Of a stretch of DNA of 64,000 bases, positions 23,107 to 32,140 are shown piece after piece (the stretch's first letter is position 1; each line of letters begins with the position of its first letter). A model generated the notes under the pieces. It ran no database searches. It was not told the DNA's origin and saw nothing but the letters and a program-made list of their open reading frames with translations. Position numbers and translations under genes: made by a program. Source of the DNA: Curvularia sp. ZM96 (lineage: Eukaryota > Ascomycota > Dothideomycetes > Pleosporales > Pleosporaceae). The stretch is from contig JAJGBQ010000005.1 of the NCBI GenBank assembly GCA_022457065.1, positions 3,720,001 to 3,784,000 on the forward strand. Reading direction: 5' to 3'.

Positions 23107-24680
23107 AACCACGCGTACTTGGACCGACACTGATTTTCTCAAGTGTCTTTGCTCTACACCCCATCACCACCAACAACAATAACCCGCGGCTGCTTGACAA
23201 TAACGGCCACTGGATACTACGATTTTATGGCTTTGCTCGAATGAGCTCAACATCCCATCTTTTCTCTCGCATGACGACGGAGTTTACCAGCGAATGAATA
23301 TTTAATGGCGCATAACACACCTGTGATGCATGCGTACGCGAACCGGACTTTTCGTTTCCTTTCTCGACTTTCCTTGACTGCGGCATATTTTCCTTGTATG
23401 AACATTGGGAGGAACGGTATCTAGGGATTCTGTGGTTTGTATTTCGCGCATGGAACTAAGATACAATCTGTGGATACTTTGACTGAGCCTCTCCTTTGGC
23501 GGCTTATGTTCACCGCCCTCGACTTTCCTTGAACAACTTTTTTATCCAACAAATGTACCTATGGACATCGGCTCGGTTGCACCCGCTTCTTTGCGGATCT
23601 CTACCAGACATGCTCATTCAGTATCAACATACTCTAGCCATTGGCAGTCATGGCATGACGTCTCTTTTTCCTTCACCACAATCATTTTATGAAGCAGCAT
23701 ATATTTGCGGAGAGGCCTGCAGTGAGCGGGCCTGAGGAGAATCACCATGTATTCTAACATGGAAGGGCAAATCTAGTTGGGCCAATCTGACATGCCCTAG
23801 GCTTGAAGGATTTAGGTAGTGGATTGAGCTGAATGAAAAGAGCTACAGTCCTTCACAAATTACAAAGTCTTAATCCATGTATACTCGTCACTTGAAGTGT
23901 TTCACTTGTTACTCTTCCATTATCTGGATAAATGATCCTCTTTTTTGCCGCGACCATTTACCCTTGATACCAATGTACCTATGATGACCGAAACCATTGC
24001 CTCGGCATTATCTTGTTGTTCGGAGGCTAAACCCACCCAAGGCGGAGGGATCGGGGGGGTGTCATACATTTTTTAAAATGAGCGATCATCATACTTTTTT
24101 GGTCCCCGCTGTCACTTTCCTGCCTTGCTCTAGTAAGTATAGTGCCAAGTTTTTTCTTTCTTTGCGTTCTTTGTCCTTCTCTGAACCCTGACACCAAAAT
24201 AAAAGCGCCGCAACAACCGTTGGCCAGTGTTTCCGATTTGTGCAAAGCGGCCGCCGCAAGTCCGAGCGAGCCGCCGTCTCCGCCGGCACCGTAGAATGGG
24301 TAGTATGCATGTAAGCTTTGGGGCTCTTTTATCCCCCCCAAAACGTGTAATAGGTACGGCGAAGGATGCTTTTGAAACACATACATCCGGCTCTTTTTTA
24401 AATTAAGGGAACGGGTGCGTAGGTTCGCTTGTCCTTCCCGTCTTTTCTGTATGAACGAAGGCAGCTTCATCTCATTTCTGCACATCGCGGTTCCTTGTTT
24501 TTTTCTTATCTTTGGTGCTTCTCCACTTTCTTGGCCAACAATATAGATGAAGTGTGATGAAGTGTGAATCAATGGTGATATACCCACGCAGCCCCCACAT
24601 CACGTCACATCAGTCTAACCTGCTCCATACGATCGTGATGTCTTCCGTCTTCCGTGCCACACTTTATTTTATTCCGTAGC

Positions 24681-24704
24681 CGTAGCGTTTACCGTAGCGT
24701 TTAC
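24681..24704. repeat. 12-bp direct tandem duplication
   Basis: The unit CGTAGCGTTTAC occurs twice head to tail without mismatch. It lies in non-coding DNA, and a partial third copy (CCGTAGC) precedes it. It looks like a replication-slippage product. Confidence 0.8.
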
Positions 24705-24988
24705 CAGATTGGGAGTTCGCTAGATACTATACAGGAGGATTCCGGCAATGTTCCTTCGCGTGATATTCTCCCGCGCCAATGCTGCGCCTCACCACCCCCA
24801 TGTCATGTCATGTACTGTGAACGCCCGCTCTCTCTCCGATCAATCCGGCTCGGTTCGGTCAATAACAAGTACGCACGTATGTACATGAAGCGAGTCCTGT
24901 TTTGGCCTCGTGTCAAGCGAATCGCTCCTTTGCAAGGATCACATTGTTTTTATTACGCTCTTTGCACCCTGTACCTATATTTCACCCT

Positions 24989-25005
24989 CCTATAGACACT
25001 ATAGG
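24989..25005. repeat. Perfect 7-bp inverted repeat (hairpin)
   Basis: CCTATAG and CTATAGG are separated by ACA. After one mismatch on each side, two more base pairs can form (CC with GG). It lies in a gene-free region, so a function in RNA is not implied. Confidence 0.7.
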
Positions 25006-26995
25006 TGGAGAAGTGAAGAAAAAAGAAATAGTAGAACGGCCGAATTTGAAATTACTTGTGTAAGAAGAGCGAAGGAATTTGTGCAATAGGTACGTATGCG
25101 CACATATACATTGTACACGCGCGCGCGCTGGACTTTCCAGAGTCGCGGTTTTGCTTACAGAGAAAGTTGGGTACGGCAATTTGCGATGTCGATGCCAGAA
25201 AGTCGGATCTAAAAATGACGTGGGAAGAAGTTTAAACAGCGACTAGCAGGTAGTATCTTGTCCCGCAGTCATCCGCACACACGTGTTTGTATGTGTATGT
25301 GCGTTGGACTAGGTAGATCTCACTGTGCTTGTCGCCGAACAGCGTAACTGGGTTCTGGCATAGTACGAGAAGACTGAGGCTAAGGCTTAGTGATACGGAC
25401 ATGTTGGGGTTTTTGCGATGGCCGGCATGAACCGTCGATCATGCTTATGGTTTTTTGACGTGCTGCGCATAATGTGTGCATAGCGTTGGTGGTTTACTTT
25501 GTAGGGCTCATGCCTGTTGGGGGCAGATGAGCGTGCGTAAGATGCTGGGCATGACGGGCGAGGCTGGGGACGAAAAAGCATGGTTGTTTGACCATGCCTC
25601 ATTGTGTTTACTTTGCTGCTATTTTGGGTGTCTTTGGAGTTCGTTTTGTTGGATGACATGGGCTTTGTAGGCTGGGGTGAGTACTTCGTAGTAAGCAACT
25701 TTCGCATGTCTCACGTAATCTCATCCTTGGGCTTTGAACGCTTTTTCGATCATGTTGTTTAGATCTATCGACGCTAGTGGTTACAAAAGAAATAATGACT
25801 TCTAGATTTGAATGTCTTAATCCTTTCAGTTTTAATATCTAGTTTCAACAGATATTTTGTGGAAAACATGCGAGAACTTTACTCCACGGCATGTTGGTTA
25901 GACAATTCCCGGCTGTTTTGGATATAAACCGAAAGATCGGCAGTGAGATCAACAAAGTTGACACTGCCATGCTGTTCGCAAGGTCAGATGCAGAGATGAC
26001 ACTCAGCCTCAAACCGTTGGGAAGCGGGCCAAGTGCCCTTTGGGCCGAGCAAACACGAAGCTTGGGTGTCAAGCGCTACCAATGCGTATGTTCTGACGTA
26101 CATGGTGAAGATGTAGTATCAGAGCTCGGGCCGCAAAAAGCTCATTAGCAATTACCAAGTCGAGAGTGAGATATGTCACGTTGGTGCATCTAAAGTGTTC
26201 TTTTTCTTACTAGGCTTACTCTCGCGAACAGCCCGTTTCGCCAATCTTCTGGATCGCGGTTGTCATTTCGTGGGCAAATACCTAGCGCGATCTGTTGACA
26301 CAAACACAATATAACGAATTGGATACCAATTGTCCCGCAGTGCACTTCATGAGGCTCATGCTCATCCAGAAGCCTAGCATCATACCTTGTCTAAGCGTTT
26401 TTCTCTAGTTGCTATGTAAAAACAGGTTGGTTCATGTTCATTAGGCAAAGTGTTGCTATAACTGAGAATAAAATACGAATGTGGTAGTAATGTAGGCGTT
26501 GTTTGTGTTTAGCGCTATCATTGACGTGATAGTCAAACACTGGACTTCGTAGCCGTAATGGAAGAAGTCATGTCAAAGATTGACTTACATTGTCGTTTAC
26601 ATCGTTCGTCACCAACAGGAGTTAAGAGTGATCTGAGGTAATGGGAATGTGTGACCAGGTTACGCTGACTTTGTTTGTTCTTCTGGCTTTGTAGGAATTG
26701 TTATCAAAATCTGCAAACATGAGCTTTTATATTAGGCAGAACATATGTTACATGCTCTTATGACATATTATTGAATGATCGCGTTATAGTGTTATAAGAC
26801 ATTCAACATGCTCGAGATTTACTCAAAACGAGGTGAGTAATTCCACTCACTTCCTATGTGATTCTAGGAAGTTGTGAACGCTAAAAAAAATTCACGCAAC
26901 CCAAAGAAACCCTTTGTGGCAGCGAGAGGAAAGACACTGACATTCAAGAAAACCAAGTGAATTCCATGGTGTAAGCTCAAATTGAAGCAAAATGA

Positions 26996-27001
26996 TATAA
27001 G
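26996..27001 (+). promoter_or_regulatory. TATA-like element of the small Cys-pair gene
   Basis: TATAAG lies 169 bp upstream of the ATG at 27165, in an otherwise AT-rich flank. The distance fits a fungal TATA box with a leader of roughly 60-130 bases. The stretch between it and the ATG becomes C/T and CAA-rich, as in fungal leaders. Confidence 0.35.
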
Positions 27002-27164
27002 AGAAGTCTAGATAGCTCTATCTTCACATTTCCTCACTATACATAACTCTTTGCCGCAACATTACGATCAGTAACATTTTTCTTCTCGACATCGGCTCTC
27101 ATTAACTCTATAGAGTGCACAAGAAACTCTCTCAAGCAAAATTAGTACTCACATACTCTCCATC

Positions 27165-27341
27165 ATGAGCAAAGAAGAGAAGAACAAGGGCAAAGGCAAA
27201 GGAGAAAAGGGGAGTGGAAGTGACAAGGACCCAAAATGCGAAGTCTGTGGAGGATCTCTGGTTTCAAGCAATCTAGGAAAGAAAGGGAAGGGTTTGAGCT
27301 GCAAGGGATGTGGGGTGTTTGGATATGACATGGCTAGATAG
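27165..27341 (+). CDS. Small protein with two CxxC pairs (zinc-ribbon-like), 58 residues
   Basis: A short frame with ATG in a good context (A at -3) and a TAG at 27339-27341. The N-terminal 24 residues are Lys/Gly/Glu-rich and probably disordered. Residues 25-53 hold CEVCGG and CKGCG, a C-x2-C-x17-C-x2-C spacing typical of a minimal zinc ribbon, with Gly and Leu residues around each knuckle as in treble-clef or ribbon folds. The protein ends FGYDMAR. The gene lies convergent to and 257 bp from the glutamate-cysteine ligase modifier gene. Four well-spaced cysteines in a frame of this size within AT-rich DNA are unlikely by chance. I do not recognise the family; it might bind zinc and nucleic acid or act as a small ubiquitin- or ribosome-associated factor, but that is open. 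Additional upstream exons cannot be excluded. Confidence 0.55.
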   Translation: MSKEEKNKGKGKGEKGSGSDKDPKCEVCGGSLVSSNLGKKGKGLSCKGCGVFGYDMAR

Positions 27342-27598
27342 GAGAACGAGTGGCAGTGGAGCCAGGCTCTATGGCAAGCCATTGAACCCCAGTGACACAA
27401 TTTAATCAACAAATCCGCAGAAGAGTGAGCCAAAACAATTATGAATAGTCGAATACGACTTCTAGGGCGGGAAACATCTCTCGTCACAAGAGTAGCTTTA
27501 GCAGCAATCACCGCAAATGCCGAGAGTTCACATTTCGTAAATGGTCAATAATACTCATCATATGTACATACTTTGTATCAGCATTTCATTCATCAAAT

Positions 27599-28595
27599 CT
27601 ATGGATCGCGTAGCTCTGCCACAGCAAAATATCCTTTGTTCTCCACGACACCTCTGTCCTTGACTACAGCCGTGTACTTGACGACCCACTGCGGCTCAAC
27701 ATCTCCCTTCAGGCCTTCCTCATTTCCCTCTCCTGCCAGGACGCCCGAGCCATTCTCGCCCGCACCGAGTATCTGTCTCAGCGTCCCTCTCGGCAGGATA
27801 TTAGTGCAGTCGTTGTGTGTAAGTAATTCAATCTGCTGTTGTTTCGCGTACAGGATAAGCGGCTTGGGCACGACACAGCAATCTCGCACATTGATCTGAT
27901 TCACGCTTGGTTTTATCTTTGTATGCTCAAGGAAGCGCGTCAGGCGTGTGACGCCGAATTCCGCAATACCGAGTTTCGAGACGAGGCCTTCTGATTGCAG
28001 TTTCTCGAGCGCGTGCCATGTTGTTACCATGGTCTCAATGTCTTCTGGTGGCACCGTTGCGTCCATACAACCACCAGAGGTGTTTTCAGAAGTGGATTGT
28101 GTTGCCGATGGGGGAGAAGGCGGGTCGTCGTCTTCAAAGTCGGATTCTTCGTCGTCGGCATCGAAGGATATGCCAGGAAAACTTACGATCAAGAGATCTA
28201 TCGACGATGTTCCCAGTTCTTTGAGTACGAGTTCTATGGCTTCCCTTGTTTGTGCGCAGCGGCGGTCGGCGGGTATATTTGGGAGGTAGAAGAGCTTGAC
28301 TGTGATATCGTAGGATTCGCGAGGCTCAGTAAGCGGCGAGGGGGTATGTGTGGGTACGTATAGAGCAGAGTCGGTCGCAGTGGTCCACGTCCGGTAGTTT
28401 GATTTTGAGGGCGCTGATGAGGGTTGGTGGGCAGAGAAGTTTGCACGGAGCGATGAAGTGAGTTCAGTGTTTGACTTTTCGAATAGTGGACGCCGTATCA
28501 CAGAGGGCCCGCCGGACATGATATTCCTGAAGTCGTTAGGCTGGGTAGCGGATGGATATGAGGTGAACATACGAGGTTGATAGTACGAGCTTCAT
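27599..28595 (-). CDS. GCLM: Glutamate-cysteine ligase modifier (regulatory) subunit
   Basis: This is the non-catalytic partner of gamma-glutamylcysteine synthetase, which makes the first intermediate of glutathione in the cytosol. Two exons on the minus strand, 28595-28573 and 28526-27599, are separated by a 46-bp intron (GTATGT..TTCAG, phase 2), giving 316 residues. Splicing yields the start MKLVLSTSNIMSGGPSVIRR; without it the ATG would not be in frame with the rest. The protein has the aldo-keto-reductase-like barrel of the family, with IDLLIVSFPG, WHALEKLQSEGLVSKLGIAE, and VNQINVRDCC followed by ELLTHNDCTNILP. An acidic insert (about residues 135-160) interrupts the domain. It is divergent from the AP-1 sigma gene with 444 bp between start codons, so the two probably share a promoter region. 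The family assignment is firm; enzymatic partners lie outside the window. Confidence 0.9.
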
Positions 28596-29039
28596 GGCTG
28601 CGATTCGCAGGGCGCAGGTTGTCTGTGGAAAGTGAGGTGTATTTGACTTGTCTCTCTCTTTCTCTCTCTCTCCAGATTTTGTGGAGGAATAGGGTATGGG
28701 GCCCGGGAGGTTAAGTTGGAAGTTCACGGTGACCGACGTTTGTCAGCCAGTGGGGCGTATTCACGAAAATGTTGCGCCTGGGTCGCTGTAGGTAGCGCGA
28801 CTGTAAAGAAGCGAAGGAATGAAGAGCAGGCGCAGAGAGGACGTGTAAAAGCGACAGGACTACGGGCGCATTGAGTTTGAAGTCACAGCATGTAGTCTGC
28901 TGCGTCCATGACAGCGGGGATGAGGGCGCATTGACGTCTCAAAGTCGCGGGGCTGGCCTGTGACCGCCGATCGCCCAACTCGTCCTCGAGCTTTCTGAGG
29001 CCACGGCATCATCGACACCTCTCCACCTCACACGACATC
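28596..29039. promoter_or_regulatory. Divergent promoter between GCLM and AP-1 sigma genes
   Basis: 444 bp lie between two start codons facing away from each other. The left part holds a GA/CT tract (about 28650-28677) that belongs to the leader of the minus-strand gene. The last 80 bp on the right are C-rich and lead to the AP-1 sigma ATG. I could not find a clear Yap1 site (TTACTAA) for the glutathione gene. Confidence 0.5.
28650..28677. repeat. CT/GA microsatellite in the GCLM leader
   Basis: Nearly uninterrupted CT repeats on the plus strand (GA on the transcribed strand of the minus-strand gene), 55-80 bp upstream of its ATG. It may be a GAGA-like promoter element or simple slippage. 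Confidence 0.7.
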
Positions 29040-29902
29040 ATGACAATCAAGTAAGAGACCGCTTGCGCGCTCCCCCTCGAAATCTATATAGAAGCTAATA
29101 ATCGACGTAGATACCTCATTCTGCTCTCACGGCAGGGCAAAGTGGTTGGTCCCTCACCCCAGAATGCAAAGTGCCCCTGCTGATGCTCGTAGCGTCTGGC
29201 CAAATGGTTCACCACACTCGCTCCCAAAGACAAGGCCAAGATTGTCAAGGACGTCTCGCAGCTTGTTCTCGCCCGCCGCACCCGCATGTGCAACTTTCTT
29301 GAGTACAAGGGTCAGTGTACTTATCAATCGAGATCATGGTTTCGCTCGACTCACAAGCTCCCAGATACCAAGGTTGTCTACCGCCGCTATGCCTCGCTCT
29401 TCTTTATCGCCGGTTGCGACGCCACTGACAATGAGCTGATTACGCTCGAAATCGTTCACCGCTATGTCGAGCAGATGGACAAGTACTACGGCAACGTCTG
29501 CGAGCTCGACATCATCTTCAACTTCCAAAAGGCCTACTTCATCCTCGACGAGCTCCTGCTTGCCGGCGAGATGCAAGAGAGCAGCAAGAAAAATGTGCTG
29601 CGGTGTATAGGACAGCAGGACAGCCTCGAGGACATGGAGGTGAGTGAAGTGTGATGCGCTTCCGGTCCGCTTCGCTACACCCACAGCGCCACCTGGCTGA
29701 CGCGCCTGTCGTCCAGACTGAGGATGCCATCGTTACCAAGATTATGTAAACCGTCTACGGAGCATACAATTGCAAAGACTCGGCTTGGCTGCTGTTACTG
29801 CCCCGTCCCGTTAGCCCTCACTGACCGTGCCTCGCCCTCCAGGAAGAAGAAGGCAACCTCGAAATATTCAAGGAGCGGCTCCGCGAGCATGGCATGATAT
29901 GA
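29040..29902 (+). CDS. APS1: AP-1 clathrin adaptor complex, sigma subunit
   Basis: This small subunit of the AP-1 adaptor works in clathrin-coated vesicle formation between trans-Golgi and endosomes. Exons are 29040-29050, 29111-29144, 29193-29310 and 29365-29639, giving 146 residues up to QDSLEDME. The second donor is GTTGGT, chosen because it restores GKVRLAKWFTTL, the family consensus. Two last exons are possible from the donor at 29640: 29717-29749, giving TEDAIVTKIM and 156 residues, or 29843-29902, giving EEEGNLEIFKERLREHGMI and 165 residues. Both acceptors are CAG or CCAG in the correct phase. The longest extent is given here. LEYKDTKVVYRRYASLFF and ELDIIFNFQKAYFILDE are diagnostic for AP-1/AP-2 sigma, and YRRYASLFFIAG favours AP-1. 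Five or more short introns in such a small gene are usual for this family. Confidence 0.9.
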
Positions 29903-31037
29903 AACACGATCTTCGCATTTCGAATACAGGACCATTTTTCACAGCATCAAACACCGGGATCATGTAGGAGTTTGGCTAGGCACATGGCACGCACCCGTCT
30001 CTGCGACACGGTTCGTGCCAAAGAGATACTTGAGGACAGGCGTTACGGCGACACGATACCATATTGCGCAGGGAATCGGGTTATTGGAGAACGCACTACC
30101 TGCCATCCTGCCTTGTAGAGCGGATGGCGGTAGCTGTACTCTATCTACTACAATCAAACACCTCGGACTGGCGAGCCATGCTCGACATAGCTAGGTCTGA
30201 CACACAAGCGGTTCACTGAGCTCGAACGTGATTTCACATCATGCTATCGAGACTTCTGCCCTTGACTTTGTTGCATGTTCTCTTCTGTTTTTGTTCTCTT
30301 GATGCTGTACTAAACGTAACCAATTAGCAACAGATATAGTCCACACCTGACTAGCAACTGTGCATCTGCACTTCGTGAGAGCAGCCGGTTCGGATCAACT
30401 TGTGGTCCTCCATCCAGAACCTTTGCCAGGCACCTATGAAATGAAACATTGCCGAGCCCAGTGAGGGTTCGTTACCAGGCAATTCTTCTTCCCTACTTCA
30501 CATGCTCGCTCGACTTGAGATGACTTGTTACGTCTTCGCTCACATTGCCCATCGCTGGCATTCCACTAACATCAGCACGCAACACCAGTCCCTTCTCACC
30601 AACTACCCATCTGGGCTTATCAGCCACTGTCGTTGGTTGAGGGCCTTGAGCTGGTATCGACCAATCAGGAATGTCAACCCGACACACATGCCCTTGTTAG
30701 CGCAGCGACACCGCCAAGCCGATCACCGCTGTCTCCGCAATCGCGACCACGTCGTAACAGCGACACCTCACACCACGCTTCCACCCACGCTATACACATG
30801 TCCACCGCCTGCTAGACGACTGTCTAGCCGAACAACAGTACCCTCTCCTCTCTGCAGCCAGCCTAGAGTCGTGTTTACTCGTTGTATCGGTTCGCGCAGG
30901 CCACCCCTCCCGAACACACCACTGCCCGCAGCCAGTACCCACGACGTGTTGACCCCTATTGCATTCTCGCCATTGCCAGGCGCCTCCAACATTATACTCG
31001 CATACACAGACATAAACAAGGTCTCGGAATCGGCACT
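29903..31037. other. Intergenic: AP-1 sigma 3' flank and MAF1 promoter
   Basis: No gene is supported. From about 30490 to 31037 the plus strand is C-rich, with many CAC/ACC runs and few G runs, which fits the promoter and leader of MAF1. A frame open from 30502 to 31041 has no domain and reads through this low-complexity leader. Confidence 0.55.
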
Positions 31038-32140
31038 ATGAAGGTGAGTGGTCGATGCGACGAGGCCGCGGTGATGGTCATGGTGGTGATGATGTAGCTG
31101 ATCTGATGACGCAGTACCTTGACTTGTGCGCCCTCCACGAGGTCAACCTCGCCCTCAATTTCGACACCCAAGACACAGCCATCATCGGCGGATGCGATCT
31201 GTGGACTGTCAAGGCAGCTGGAAGTGACAAGAAATTATATAAGCGCATCGAGAGGACGCTGGAGGAGCGACACAAGGACTTGCTATCGGCGGTTGCGGGG
31301 CTGTCGGAACAGTCGGCCGCGCAGTTCGCAGATCAGCTTGACATCTCCAGAGACACGCCATTTGGCTCCTTCAGCGAGGCCGCAAACCGCCATACGTTTG
31401 CCTATCTTATTGCGACGCTCAATGCGACCCACATTGACTACGATTTCGCAAACACATTGAACCCCGACGAGTTTCGCCGCGAGACGATGCACAGTTTCAT
31501 GCACAAAATCGACACTACCATGTACTACCTCCGACCACAGGTTTATTCCGCCGGCCTGCCCGCGGGTGCCGTCACCCCGCTCGGCTCGCCGATATGGAGT
31601 CCTCGCTCATGGCAGCTAGTTGACAGTGAGATGGACATGGCACACTGTGAATACTACGCTTGGGAGCCTTCAGACGACCCGTTTGCTGATGACGGTGCAA
31701 TTTGGAGTCACCACTTCTTCCTTTACAACAAGGACCGCAAGCGAGTCGCCTACTTCTACCTCCGTGGCATATCGGCACTCTCAAGCTCGCCCAGTATTGC
31801 CATGTCTCTCATGTCCAAGTTCAAGGCGTCAAAGTACGAGTCGTCGGCTAATGCTGGCAGCAGAAAGCGTGCCGAGTACTGGCTGGGAGCCCGTGCTAAA
31901 AAGGGACTTGAAGCATATGGCGACAGCGACGAGCTCGACAACATGGTGATTGATCACCCGGGCGAGGTCGTTGACGCAGAGGAGGAGCAATACCTCCCAG
32001 CCAGAGAAATGAGCATGGACGCCGATTACTTCTATGAGAGCGATGCAGACAGTGATGTTGAATCACTTGTCGGTAGAGAGAAGACCGTCAGCAAAGTACG
32101 GACGATGAGCGAAGGAGTTGTGGAGAGGATGGAGCTCTGA
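31038..32140 (+). CDS. MAF1: MAF1, repressor of RNA polymerase III transcription
   Basis: MAF1 binds RNA polymerase III and blocks initiation at tRNA and 5S genes when TORC1 signalling drops; its activity depends on phosphorylation and nuclear entry. The first exon encodes only Met-Lys (31038-31043). A 71-bp intron (GTGAGT..GCAG, phase 0) follows, then exon 31115-32140, for 343 residues. Splicing creates MKYLDLCALHEVNLALNFDT, the conserved start of box A, followed by IIGGCDLWTVKA. The middle has a family-typical variable stretch (about 60-110) and DYDFANTLNPDEFRRE. Boxes B and C are recognisable in EYYAWEPSDDPFADDGAIWS and HHFFLYNKDRKRVAYFYLRG. The acidic, Ser-rich C-terminal tail (about 280-343) is longer than the core needs. 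The two-codon first exon is easily missed by automatic prediction. Confidence 0.94.

Larger units (their letters stand above)
23107..27164. other. AT-rich intergenic region (about 4 kb)
   Basis: No gene is supported. 23107-23760 looks like the 3' region of the preceding gene. 24027-24590 has an open minus-strand frame with no protein character. 25.7-27.1 kb is AT-rich, with one GC-richer patch at about 25890-26150 that is open on both strands and may be a relic. The region also holds a 12-bp direct duplication (24681-24704) and a perfect short hairpin (24989-25005). The end is the promoter of the small gene at 27165. Confidence 0.5.

Noticed and set aside
24027..24587. 186-codon minus-strand open frame in the gap after the disordered protein gene
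   Set aside because: Mixed low-information sequence without domains, in AT-rich DNA. Length alone is not sufficient evidence.
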